Part shown: piece after piece, positions 44,915 through 53,648 of the stretch | How positions within the stretch are numbered: the first letter of the stretch is position 1 | Layout of the letters: each line of letters starts with the position of its first letter | Assembly: GCA_013299045.1 (NCBI GenBank) | Contig: JAAFJX010000019.1 | Span: forward strand, 1-64,000 | Direction: 5' to 3' | From: Cytophagales bacterium | GTDB lineage: Bacteria; Bacteroidota; Bacteroidia; Cytophagales; Bernardetiaceae | Length of the DNA stretch: 64,000 nt | Made by a program: the position numbers and the translations under genes | Notes under the pieces: model-generated | Told to the model about the DNA's origin: nothing | What the model saw: the letters and a program-made list of their open reading frames with translations, nothing else | Databases searched by the model: none

Positions 44915-45379
44915 ATGGAAGCTGTAGCCAAATTACGAAATTTATCCATATCGCCACGCAAAATGCGCTTAGTAGCCGACCTCGTGCGTGGCCAAAGCGT
45001 TAAGAAGGCACTTGGCCTGCTCAAATTTGAAGGCAAAGCAGGTGCGCCTTATCTTCACAAACTCATTCTCTCGGCCGTAGCCAACTGGCGTGCGCACAAT
45101 CCCGGAGAAGAGAACCTTGTTGAAGCACTCCGTATCACGACTATCTTTGTAGATGGCGGCAAAGTTCTCAAAAGAATGCTGCCTGCCCCGCAAGGCCGTG
45201 CATACCGTATCCGCAAACGTTCTAACCACATCACCCTTGTTGTTGATATACCTGAAGAGGTACGTGACTCTCAAGATGACGTGATGAACGTGGCCAACAC
45301 GCTCGCTACCGAGCAGTTAGAAAAGGCCGACAACAATACATCTTCTTCTGATTCAATTGAAAACCCTAAAGAAAACTAA
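44915..45379 (+). CDS. rplV: 50S ribosomal protein L22, C-terminally extended
   Basis: 154 residues. L22 core: LRNLSISPRKMRLVADLVRG, then GAPYLHKLILSAVANWRAHN and the exit-tunnel loop region KRMLPAPQGRAYRIRKRSNHI. The last ~40 residues (from EVRDSQDDVMNVANTL on) form an acidic, low-complexity tail with DNNTSSSDS that goes beyond the usual ~110-residue length. It lies between S19 and S3, 27 and 12 bp apart. Confidence 0.97.
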   Translation: MEAVAKLRNLSISPRKMRLVADLVRGQSVKKALGLLKFEGKAGAPYLHKLILSAVANWRAHNPGEENLVEALRITTIFVDGGKVLKRMLPAPQGRAYRIRKRSNHITLVVDIPEEVRDSQDDVMNVANTLATEQLEKADNNTSSSDSIENPKEN

Positions 45380-45391
45380 CCTCCAAACACT

Positions 45392-46255
45392 ATGGGACAG
45401 AAAGTCAATCCTACCGGCTTACGCCTTGGTATTATCAAAGGTTGGGATTCCAACTGGTACGGTGGACGCGGATTTGCCGACAAACTCATTGAAGACAGCC
45501 GTATTCGTCAATACATTCGTACACGTATTCCGCGTGGCGCAATATCTAAAGTTGTTATTGAGCGTACACTCAAGCGTATCACAATTACTATTCACACGGC
45601 ACGTCCGGGAGTAGTCATTGGCAAAGAGGGAGCTGAAGTGGAAAAAATCCGTCAGGAGCTCAACCGCATTACTGGTAAAGATGTTCAAATCAACATCTAC
45701 GAAGTAAAGCGCCCTGAAACTGACGCAACGCTTGTGGCTGAAAATGTAGCACAACAATTGGAAGCGCGTATGTCGCACCGTCGTGCTATGAAGCAAGCCA
45801 TTTCTAATGCAATGCGCAACGCGCAAGGCATCAAAGTTAAATTGTCTGGCCGTTTGGGTGGTGCAGATATGTCCAGAATTGAGATGTACAAAGAAGGACG
45901 TATTCCGTTGCACACACTCCGTGCTGATATTGACTATGCTTATACGTTTGCACAAACCGTTTACGGTAAAATTGGTATTAAAGTATGGATTTGCAAGGGT
46001 GAAATCTACGGCAAACCAGACCTGACCCCTGAACACGCTAACGAAAGCACTCAGAAGCGACAAGGCAACGACCGTAACGACCGTAACGACCGCAATGAGC
46101 GTAGCGACCGCGGTATGCGTGGTGGTCGTAACAACGATGACAACCGCAATGAGCGTGGTAACAACAACAACAATAACAACAATCGTGGTAACAACAACAA
46201 TCGTGGCGGCGGTAATCGCGGCGGTGGCGGTGGTAACCGTGGTGGTAACAGATAG
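45392..46255 (+). CDS. rpsC: 30S ribosomal protein S3 with an Arg-Gly-Asn-rich tail
   Basis: 287 residues. Core: [20 protein letters not shown], the KH-type RNA-binding motif around [17 protein letters not shown], and the C-terminal [10 protein letters not shown]-like [19 protein letters not shown]. About residues 215-287 are an extra tail: RND repeats, then RGG, (R/N)N and poly-Asn/Gly runs. S3 lines the mRNA entry channel and has helicase activity together with S4 and S5. A terminator follows; L16, which should be next, is absent here. The tail is low-complexity and might bind RNA. Confidence 0.96.
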   Translation: MGQKVNPTGLRLGIIKGWDSNWYGGRGFADKLIEDSRIRQYIRTRIPRGAISKVVIERTLKRITITIHTARPGVVIGKEGAEVEKIRQELNRITGKDVQINIYEVKRPETDATLVAENVAQQLEARMSHRRAMKQAISNAMRNAQGIKVKLSGRLGGADMSRIEMYKEGRIPLHTLRADIDYAYTFAQTVYGKIGIKVWICKGEIYGKPDLTPEHANESTQKRQGNDRNDRNDRNERSDRGMRGGRNNDDNRNERGNNNNNNNNRGNNNNRGGGNRGGGGGNRGGNR

Positions 46256-46281
46256 AGTTGTTTGAATATTAGGTAAATAAC

Positions 46282-46320
46282 AAAAAGAGAGCAGAAAACA
46301 TATTTCTACTCTCTTTTTGT
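46282..46320 (+). terminator. Intrinsic terminator of the rplB-rpsS-rplV-rpsC block
   Basis: AAAAAGAGAGCAGAAA and TTTCTACTCTCTTTTT pair with a single mismatch, ending in a T run. It lies 27 bp after the rpsC stop. Confidence 0.85.
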
Positions 46321-46542
46321 TTAATTGGCTTATAGTCAAATGCTTATGTTATCATTCTAATTCTATAAAACAAGGAAGGCTTAGCAGCGGTGTATATAAA
46401 AAATGACTTTTTTTTAAAAAAATAGCACTTTTTTTTGTATAATATCTTTATTGGTACTAAATTTATAGCAAATTTATAAGGTTTTATAAAAAGATAACAA
46501 ACAACAGTTCTCTTACGGGAGGCAAATCTAGGCTTTTTGTAT

Positions 46543-48066
46543 ATGGCAGACTCTGGTTTCAATCATAAATACGGCAACATGGCTGAATCTTCTATCATAA
46601 AAGTAATTGGTGTAGGCGGTGGTGGCGGCAATGCCGTTAGCCATATGTATCGCATGGGCATCAAGGGCGTTGATTTTTATATTTGCAACACAGATATTCA
46701 GGCACTCACGCTCAGCCCTGTTCCACACAAAATACAGATAGGAGCAAAACTGACTGGTGGCCTGGGGGCTGGTGCGAATCCTGAGGTAGGTAGAAATGCT
46801 GCACTTGAGAATAAGCAAGAGATACGAGAAATATTGAGCCATAATACCAAAATGCTCTTTATTACTTCTGGCATGGGTGGTGGTACGGGTACAGGAGCTG
46901 CTCCTGTTATAGCCGAAATTGCCAAAGAATTAGGTATTTTGACCGTTGGCATTGTTACTGCACCTTTTGAGTTTGAAGGTAAGCCTAAGCAAAACCGTGC
47001 GCAAAACGGTATTGATGATTTGCGCAAGCACTGCGACTGTGTTATAGTCATTCTGAACGACCGTTTACGCAACGTGTATGGTAAGGCATCAGCCAAAGAA
47101 GCGTTCAAGCAGGCAGATAATGTACTTGCTAGAGCCGCTAAATCTATTGCTGAAATTATTACTGTGGCTGGCACTATTAATGTGGATTTTGAGGACGTGC
47201 GTACAGTTATGAAAGATGCGGGAGCTGCTGTTATGGGTTCTGCCGTGGCGGAGGGTGAAAACCGAGCCCGACGTGCTGCCGAAGCTGCTATTTCTTCCCC
47301 TCTGCTCAATAACACCAATATTTACGGCGCTAAATACATTCTACTATGTGTTGTAGTGGGAGACGAGGATACTTTCCAAATGGAAGAACTTGAAATTATT
47401 ACGGCTTATATACAAGAACAGGCTGGTGATAATGCAGAGGTTATTTATGGGCAAGCAGCAGACGAAAATCTAGGCGACAGCATTAGTGTTACTATTATCG
47501 CTACAGGCTTTGATGATAAAACTGAACATCTCAATATTGACCATAAGCGTACTATTGACCTTGGTGCGAATATCAAGAAGTCTTATACTCCTTACGCCTA
47601 TACGCCGCCGCCAATAAACAAACCTACTTATACGCCACCAACGGTGCAGCAGTATAAAGCAGACGACGACGATTTTTTTGATAAACCTACCAGCAAGGAT
47701 GTAAACCATACGGTTTCCAACAAGAATGTGGTAGATAAAATCATTTATGGTCTGGACGATTCCTACCATGACTCGGCAGATTATGAGAAAAAAAAAAAGA
47801 TGATGAGCAGTACTGATGGCTCTAATTGGCCTACTGATTCTAGTTACATTGTCAAGAAAAACTCCGCTAAAGATTTGGGTAAAACAATAGCAGAAATGAA
47901 CGATGAGGACATGAAAGAGCTACGTGAAGTGCCTGCGTATATGCGCAAAAACGTAACTCTCACCTCTTCGCAAAGCACCCAAAGCAGCGAACATTCACGC
48001 CTCAAAATAGATGAAAACAACGATTTGATTGGTGGAAACAAATTTTTGCATGACAATGTCGATTAG
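46543..48066 (+). CDS. ftsZ: Cell division protein FtsZ
   Basis: 507 residues from the ATG at 46543. Tubulin-fold GTPase that forms the Z ring. GTP site: VIGVGGGGGNAVSHM, then the tubulin signature GGGTGTGAAPVIAEIA and the T7 loop region NVDFEDVRTVM. The long C-terminal spacer (~345-480) is rich in Pro/Tyr/Asp. The end has the two Bacteroidota-type motifs: VPAYMRKNV and the terminal NKFLHDNVD. ftsA and ftsQ are not upstream, unlike the usual dcw order. The upstream spacer is A+T-rich with a stretch like TTGTATAATATC at ~46436; no clear promoter match. Confidence 0.97.
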   Translation: MADSGFNHKYGNMAESSIIKVIGVGGGGGNAVSHMYRMGIKGVDFYICNTDIQALTLSPVPHKIQIGAKLTGGLGAGANPEVGRNAALENKQEIREILSHNTKMLFITSGMGGGTGTGAAPVIAEIAKELGILTVGIVTAPFEFEGKPKQNRAQNGIDDLRKHCDCVIVILNDRLRNVYGKASAKEAFKQADNVLARAAKSIAEIITVAGTINVDFEDVRTVMKDAGAAVMGSAVAEGENRARRAAEAAISSPLLNNTNIYGAKYILLCVVVGDEDTFQMEELEIITAYIQEQAGDNAEVIYGQAADENLGDSISVTIIATGFDDKTEHLNIDHKRTIDLGANIKKSYTPYAYTPPPINKPTYTPPTVQQYKADDDDFFDKPTSKDVNHTVSNKNVVDKIIYGLDDSYHDSADYEKKKKMMSSTDGSNWPTDSSYIVKKNSAKDLGKTIAEMNDEDMKELREVPAYMRKNVTLTSSQSTQSSEHSRLKIDENNDLIGGNKFLHDNVD

Positions 48067-48088
48067 TCGTGGCTAGAGGGTCGTTACT

Positions 48089-48170
48089 TAGTCGTCCCTT
48101 AAAATATCTCTAAGGTATTTGTTATCAGTAAATTAAACAAACATCTTAGATATATCTTCAGGGATAACTA
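48089..48170. mobile_element. 82-bp mini element (family A ends only) between convergent genes
   Basis: Bounded by TA, with inverted ends TAGTCGTCCCTTAAAATATC and, from the other side, TAGTTATCCCTGAAGATATA. Inner motif GTTATCAGTAAATTAAACAA is shared with the longer copies. The arms can pair over ~35 bp. It starts 22 bp after the ftsZ stop and ends 1 bp before the complement of the stop of the histidine phosphatase gene (48172), so it may serve as a shared terminator. Confidence 0.7.
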
Positions 48171-48171
48171 T

Positions 48172-48828
48172 TTACGGCTTAGGGACGAGGCTTTCTATTT
48201 GACTGAGATGCTTCACATCATTTTCAAGTAAGATGCTACATTTATCGTCCACCATTTCTAGCACGTAAAGTCCCAGATTGGTGTGCATATAACGCTCCAT
48301 TTCTCTTATATTTTGTTCCAAAAGCAAGCAGAGCAAAATGCGCACTGCTCGTCCGTGCATACAGATAAGTAGATGATTTTCGTTTTGACGCTTTTTAATC
48401 AAATCTATCACCTCTTTTTGCCTCTCCATAACCTGAAATGGGCTTTCACCGTCTGGATAAGCGCGATGCCCTTCGCCTCTGTTCCAAGCAGCCATAAGTT
48501 CTGCGTGCTCTAGGTCGTCTTGTGGTGTTAGGATTCTGCCTTCGCGGTTTCCCCACGATATTTCGTTCAGGCCAGCGTGCTGCTCCCAGTTAATGCCTTT
48601 TTTTATAAAGCCAGCTACGCTCTGATGAGTCCTTTTGAGCGTAGAAGTATAAATTCTATCAAATTGTTGATGCTGATAGTGTTCAAAAAATGCTAAGGCT
48701 TGGCTTCTGCCTTTTTCGTTAAGGCTGGAGTCAATTCCACTCCCTTGCACCATGTTCATTTTGTTGTACTCCGTCTCGCCATGCCTGATAATGTACAAAA
48801 TCTGAGCATTTTTCGTATTGTTGGTCAT
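48172..48828 (-). CDS. Histidine phosphatase (phosphoglycerate-mutase-like) family protein
   Basis: 218 residues. The catalytic phosphohistidine motif is LYIIRHGETEYN; then SLNEKGRSQAL, 'YTSTLKRTHQSV' and the second catalytic histidine LLICMHGRAVRILLC. Residues binding phosphate (Arg after H, Arg in KRT) are intact. Substrates in this branch include phosphorylated sugars, phosphoglycerates and alpha-ribazole phosphate; the exact one is unknown. Cytoplasmic. Its promoter is likely the near-consensus GACCTTTG (minus) at ~48869 with TTG about 20 nt upstream. Confidence 0.88.
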   Translation of the reverse strand: MTNNTKNAQILYIIRHGETEYNKMNMVQGSGIDSSLNEKGRSQALAFFEHYQHQQFDRIYTSTLKRTHQSVAGFIKKGINWEQHAGLNEISWGNREGRILTPQDDLEHAELMAAWNRGEGHRAYPDGESPFQVMERQKEVIDLIKKRQNENHLLICMHGRAVRILLCLLLEQNIREMERYMHTNLGLYVLEMVDDKCSILLENDVKHLSQIESLVPKP

Positions 48829-49115
48829 AAGTGCACGCTTTTTAGTAAGCTTCTGCTCTAAAAAGTTGCAAAGGTCGCATTTTTTTTGACAAAATCTCGC
48901 TTTCTATATAAATTTTGTGTGAAAATAATTAAAGCGATAGCTTAAATGGTCAGGAAGCCAATATTTGAGTTCGTCATTTTTTTTTGTGGAAACTTTTCTT
49001 AAAACAAAGACTTAAAAAAAGAGTTTGCGTTTAAGTAAAAGTACACTTCATTTCTGCAATAATCCACTCAAAGCAGAAATCATGAATAAAGGTACGCAAG
49101 TTTTATCAATAAAAT

Positions 49116-50468
49116 ATGGAAAAGCCACATCAAGAACCAAGCGAGCAGCCGCAGGAGCAGTCCAGCATACCCACCTCAAAAGTGCAACGTGCCACACAAT
49201 TTGTTAAAACAGGCGTAAAAATTGGCTCAAACTACGTCAAACACTATGCTAAAAAGGTTATTGACCCTACACTCACCAAAATGGATTTGGACAAGGCCAA
49301 TGCTGATGATGTCTATGAAACACTGAGCCAACTCAAAGGCAGCGCCCTCAAAATGGCACAAATGATGAGTATGTACCAGAATGTGCTGCCGCAAGCCTAC
49401 ATAGATAAATTTAAAATGTCGCAATATTCTGCTCCGCCGCTCTCTCTGCCTTTGGTGGTGAGTACTTTCAAAAAAAATTTTCAAAAAAGCCCCTTTGAAC
49501 TTTTTGATACTTTCAGCAAAGAGGCGCTTCATGCCGCTTCTATAGGACAAGTTCATGAAGCAGAGCTTGCTGGTAAAAGACTGGCCGTTAAGGTGCAGTA
49601 CCCAGGCGTAGCAGAGAGTATTAGTTCAGATTTACGCCTCGTACGTCCTTTTGCACAGCAACTTATGGCGCTCAACGAAAAGGAAATTGACCTCTACATC
49701 AACGAAGTGGAAACGATGATGACCGCCGAAACTAACTATGTGCTAGAACTTGAACGCTCAGAACGTATTTCCAAAGCCTGTGCGCATATACCCAACTTAT
49801 TTTTTCCAAAATATTACGCAGAATATAGTTCGGAGCGCATCTTAACGATGGACTGGCTAGACGGGCAACACGCAGACGCATTCTTGGCAGAACATAAGCC
49901 CTCGCAAGAAGTCCGAAATGCCATTGGTCAGGCAATATGGAATTTTTACGATTACCAAATGCACGAGCTTTTGGAAGTACACGCAGACCCTCACCCCGGC
50001 AACTTTTTAATGAAGCCCAACGGTACAGTAGGAGTTATAGATTTTGGATGTGTTAAGGTTATTCCGCCAGACTATTACCAAGCCCATTTTAGCGCAATTA
50101 ACCAGGAAGTTTTTACCGATAAGGCATATATGGAAGAGGTTTTTATACGTATGGAGTTCCTCAAGCCCGATGACACACCCGAAGAGCGCCGTTTCTTTTT
50201 AGATTTCTTTATTGAGATGTTAGATATTTCCACGAGACCTTTTCGTTCGCCAACTTTTGACTTCGCAGACCAAGTTTACTTTCAAGATTTAACTGCCTTT
50301 GGTGAGCGTCTGGCCAAGCTACCAGAGTTACGCAATTCCAAACAAGCTCGTGGTTCGCGCCATGCTCTCTACTTAAATCGCAGCTATTTTGGCCTGTACT
50401 ATCTGATGAACTTACTAGGCGCGAACATCACAACTGGCAACAGCTTGTGGTTTCAGAAGAAAAAGTGA
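49116..50468 (+). CDS. ABC1/UbiB-family atypical kinase
   Basis: 450 residues. Protein-kinase-like fold. KxGQ-type motif region: 'LKGSALKMAQMMSMY', where the Gly is Ala (KMAQ), then the alanine-rich nucleotide loop AASIGQVHEAEL with VKVQYPG, and the catalytic pair EVHADPHPGNFLM and VGVIDFGCVKVIP (the HAD.HPGN and DFG motifs). Relatives promote ubiquinone/menaquinone synthesis or lipid handling. The N-terminal ~35 residues are polar and may be disordered. It is monocistronic, followed by a hairpin at 50489-50521. Start choice: ATG at 49116 gives the usual N-terminal helix (VKTGVKIGSNYVKHYAKKV). Confidence 0.9.
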   Translation: MEKPHQEPSEQPQEQSSIPTSKVQRATQFVKTGVKIGSNYVKHYAKKVIDPTLTKMDLDKANADDVYETLSQLKGSALKMAQMMSMYQNVLPQAYIDKFKMSQYSAPPLSLPLVVSTFKKNFQKSPFELFDTFSKEALHAASIGQVHEAELAGKRLAVKVQYPGVAESISSDLRLVRPFAQQLMALNEKEIDLYINEVETMMTAETNYVLELERSERISKACAHIPNLFFPKYYAEYSSERILTMDWLDGQHADAFLAEHKPSQEVRNAIGQAIWNFYDYQMHELLEVHADPHPGNFLMKPNGTVGVIDFGCVKVIPPDYYQAHFSAINQEVFTDKAYMEEVFIRMEFLKPDDTPEERRFFLDFFIEMLDISTRPFRSPTFDFADQVYFQDLTAFGERLAKLPELRNSKQARGSRHALYLNRSYFGLYYLMNLLGANITTGNSLWFQKKK

Positions 50469-50488
50469 ATCTCTTAAAAATTTTGCAG

Positions 50489-50521
50489 AAACCTGTAAGA
50501 GCTTAAAAACCTTACAGGTTT
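50489..50521 (+). terminator. Terminator-like hairpin after the UbiB-family gene
   Basis: AAACCTGTAAG and CTTACAGGTTT form a perfect 11-bp stem with an 11-nt loop; the T tract is short (TTTGATT), so it may be weak or may act together with a partner. Confidence 0.55.
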
Positions 50522-50597
50522 GATTGCTGATAATTATCTAAAACACATGACAACTAAATAATTAAGATTCTATTATTTGAGAATAGCACCAATCATC

Positions 50598-53504
50598 ATG
50601 CGGATTATTTTTTTGACCTTCACGCTCCTCTTTTTAAGCATTTTGGCACAAGCCCAAACTTGGCAGCAGATGGATAGCTTAGGCGTAGTTTTTTTAAAGA
50701 GCGCCCGATACAAAGAGGCAGACAGCCTCCTTAGTATGGCATTTGATGCCGCTAGTGCTTCTAAAAACGATACCATAAAGCTCAGAGTTGGAAGTAATTT
50801 AGGGATTCTATATTACCGACTAGCACAATATGAGAAGGCCATAACTTATTGGCATGAGGCAAGAGAAACAGCTGCACGTCTGCATGGTCATCAAAGTCTA
50901 GCTTATGCCGAAATGTCTAATAAGTTGGCAATAGTCTATCAAGCCACACAAAATATTGCGGAGGCAGAAAAATTATACTTAGAAGTCATATCTGTACGTA
51001 AGAACCTGCTAGGCGTTAAGCACCCTGAATATGCAGGAGCTTGTAGCAATTTGGGAACTTTATATATGAAGATGGGAGTCTATGATAAAGTAGAAGAGCT
51101 TTTTATTCGTGCTAAAGAAGCTAGAGAAGCCACTTTTGGGAAAAAACATTATGACTATGCAGCATCATGCCATAATTTAGGTGCTTTTTACATGGAGATT
51201 GGCAGTTACTTAATTTCTGAAGAACATTTACTAGAAGCAAGGCGCATTCGTGAAGAGATACTAGGAAAAGAACACCCCGATTTTGTAGCTTCATGTGAGA
51301 CCTTGGCGAACCTATACCACAAGCTAGGTCTGCAAGAAAAAGCGGAAGAACTTCATAAAGAAGCAAAAGATATTTACGCAAAAGTTTTAGGAAAAGAACA
51401 TCCTCGCTATGCACAAAGTTGTGGTAATCTAGCAAAAGATTATGTTTACATGAATAAATTAGATAAAGCAGAACCTTTATTCCTTGAAAATTTAGCGATT
51501 CAAAAAAAGATTAGCAATGATAAATTCATTGGCTATGCGGGGGCCTGTCTAAACATGGGAAACATTTATTTGATACAAAAAAATTACCAAAAAGCAAAAT
51601 TCTATTTGATAGAAGCTCTAACCATACGTGGTGAAGTGCTAGGTGAAAAGAACTTAATGTATGCAAACAGTTGTCAGAGTTTGGGTGCATATTATTTAGA
51701 TACAAAGCAATTTGACTCTGCTGCCAAGTACCTCAATATTGCCAAAAGGATACACAAAAACGATGTATCAAACAAAAGTGCTGAATATGCAAGCATCAAT
51801 TTGAGTCTTGCTCAGCTGCTGTCTATGCAAGAGCGTTATATTGAAGCTGAACTTTTGTGGACTGAACTCCTAAACTCAACAAAGGAAGAAATAATTACTT
51901 TATTGCCTACGCTTTCAGAAAAGGAGCGGCTTGATTATTTGACCATGACAGACTCTTATACCGAAACCTTCTCTTCTTATTGTATTAAATACTCTCAAGA
52001 AAATTCTAGCATCACGAATCAACTATTTAATCATACTTTATTCAGAAAGGGGCTTGTTTTCTCCTCTACCCAAAAAATGAAAAATGCCATTTTAGAAAGC
52101 GGAGATACGGTTTTGGTCAATCAGTACAACAACTGGAAAAAGCAGCGCGAAACCTACACCAAACTCTACCAACTGCCCCTTGAAGAACAAAAAAAGCAAA
52201 ATTTGGACTTGGAAGGAATAAAAAACCAAATCAATGATTTGGAAAAAGACCTGTCTAAAAAGTCTGCTCTCTTTAGCCAGAACGTGCAAACAAAATCTTA
52301 CAAGTGGCAGGAAGTGAAAGCTAAATTAGCTAAAAATGAAGCCGTTATAGAAATTATCAAGGCTGATTCGGCCTATATTGCACTGTTTCTAACCGCCCAA
52401 ACAGAAAACTATCCTGCTTTTTATCTCTTCAAAAATGCCCAAGAACTTGAAGACAAATTCTTGAACTATTACAAAAACTGCATTGAGTTCAAAATAGAAG
52501 ATACGGTTTCCTACAACGCCTTCTGGAAGCCCATAGCCGATAAGTTATTGACTTTGAACAAAAAAGGCTTCAAGAAAATTTATTTGTCGCCAGATGGTGT
52601 TTTTCATCAACTCAGCCTGAATACCCTCAAAAATACTAAAACAGGCAAATTTCTTTTAGAAGAAGCCAATATTCAGCTCATTGGCAGTAGCCGCGATTTG
52701 ATTGAATTGAATAAAAAAAGCCGTGATTTGAGCCAAAACTACGAGAATTATCAGGCTCATTTGCTCGGCTACCCCATTTATGGGGCTGAGAATACAGAAA
52801 AAGAGCCAGAAAAAAAGCGCGACCGCTCGCTTGGCTTTTCAGGAATGCAGTCCGCTGTGGGTGTGGCGGGTTCGGTGTCTTTGCTGCCCGGCACACGGAA
52901 AGAAGTAGAAGAAATTTATGCCCTTTTCAACAAACGAAAGCTCAGTGTAAACCTGCTTTTGGCCGAAAACGCCACCGAAGAAGCCCTTAAAAACCTCAAA
53001 AGCCCCACCATTTTGCACGTGGCTACGCATGGTTTCTTCATTCCCGAAATCAAGGATTCTGAAGTGCAAGATATGCAAACGGCCATGAACCGCAATTTAC
53101 TCAAAAACCCTTTCCTGCGCTCTGGCCTTTTGCTGGCTGGCTGCCAAAAACCCAACCCAGAAGGCGAAGACGGCATTTTGACGGCCGAAGAAGTGATGAA
53201 TTTGACGTTGGACAACACGGAACTCGTCGTGATGTCCGCTTGCGAAACAGGCTTAGGCGATATACAGGCGGGTGAGGGTGTTTTTGGTCTGCAACGCGCT
53301 TTTCAGCAAGCGGGCGCAAAGTCCGTGCTGATGAGCCTCTGGAAGGTGGACGACGAGGCCACACAAACCCTGATGACCGAATTTTATACAGCCCTACTCA
53401 AAGGCCAAAACAAGCGCCAAGCCTTCAAAACAGCCCAAATGAACCTCAAAAAACGTTTCCCAGAGCCTTACTACTGGGGCGCTTTTGTGATGGTGGGGGA
53501 GTAG
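50598..53504 (+). CDS. Exported TPR-CHAT protein (third copy)
   Basis: 968 residues from the ATG at 50598 (an in-frame TTG lies 7 codons upstream, but the signal peptide MRIIFLTFTLLFLSILAQAQ starts here). About eight to ten kinesin-light-chain-like TPR units to ~residue 430, a helical linker, then the CHAT domain with His811 (HVATHGFF) and Cys882 (MSACETGLG). The last 407 residues are almost identical to the gene at 1765-4554; only two substitutions are seen, while the TPR part differs throughout. Same export and putative cysteine-protease role. It lies 130 bp after the UbiB-family gene and trxB follows 144 bp downstream with its own promoter. Confidence 0.9.
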   Translation: MRIIFLTFTLLFLSILAQAQTWQQMDSLGVVFLKSARYKEADSLLSMAFDAASASKNDTIKLRVGSNLGILYYRLAQYEKAITYWHEARETAARLHGHQSLAYAEMSNKLAIVYQATQNIAEAEKLYLEVISVRKNLLGVKHPEYAGACSNLGTLYMKMGVYDKVEELFIRAKEAREATFGKKHYDYAASCHNLGAFYMEIGSYLISEEHLLEARRIREEILGKEHPDFVASCETLANLYHKLGLQEKAEELHKEAKDIYAKVLGKEHPRYAQSCGNLAKDYVYMNKLDKAEPLFLENLAIQKKISNDKFIGYAGACLNMGNIYLIQKNYQKAKFYLIEALTIRGEVLGEKNLMYANSCQSLGAYYLDTKQFDSAAKYLNIAKRIHKNDVSNKSAEYASINLSLAQLLSMQERYIEAELLWTELLNSTKEEIITLLPTLSEKERLDYLTMTDSYTETFSSYCIKYSQENSSITNQLFNHTLFRKGLVFSSTQKMKNAILESGDTVLVNQYNNWKKQRETYTKLYQLPLEEQKKQNLDLEGIKNQINDLEKDLSKKSALFSQNVQTKSYKWQEVKAKLAKNEAVIEIIKADSAYIALFLTAQTENYPAFYLFKNAQELEDKFLNYYKNCIEFKIEDTVSYNAFWKPIADKLLTLNKKGFKKIYLSPDGVFHQLSLNTLKNTKTGKFLLEEANIQLIGSSRDLIELNKKSRDLSQNYENYQAHLLGYPIYGAENTEKEPEKKRDRSLGFSGMQSAVGVAGSVSLLPGTRKEVEEIYALFNKRKLSVNLLLAENATEEALKNLKSPTILHVATHGFFIPEIKDSEVQDMQTAMNRNLLKNPFLRSGLLLAGCQKPNPEGEDGILTAEEVMNLTLDNTELVVMSACETGLGDIQAGEGVFGLQRAFQQAGAKSVLMSLWKVDDEATQTLMTEFYTALLKGQNKRQAFKTAQMNLKKRFPEPYYWGAFVMVGE
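52281..53501 (+). repeat. 1.2-kb near-identical inverted repeat, right copy (CHAT half)
   Basis: Counterpart of 1768-2988 on the opposite strand, 49.3 kb away (between inner ends). Two amino-acid changes in 407 codons and a small number of silent changes, including the stretch after HVATHG. Identity falls sharply upstream of the repeat, in the TPR linker. Confidence 0.9.
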
Positions 53505-53566
53505 GCATCTATTTGTTAAAAATGCTTAATTCTACATGATGTTTTGTTTGATACCTACTTTTAAAA

Positions 53567-53595
53567 TTGTTTTAAATGAAATTTAACTATTTTTG
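53567..53595 (+). promoter_or_regulatory. Promoter of trxB
   Basis: TTG (53567-53569), 18-nt spacer, TATTTTTG (53588-53595), 54 nt before the trxB ATG. Confidence 0.6.
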
Positions 53596-53648
53596 TGCGG
53601 CTATTGTAACGCTAACTACTGGAACAACTAAAAAATTGATTATAGATT

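Noticed and set aside
45419-46339. A 306-codon minus-strand frame across rpsC
   Set aside because: It is the antisense shadow of S3 and its low-complexity tail (Thr/Val-rich translation); no independent support.
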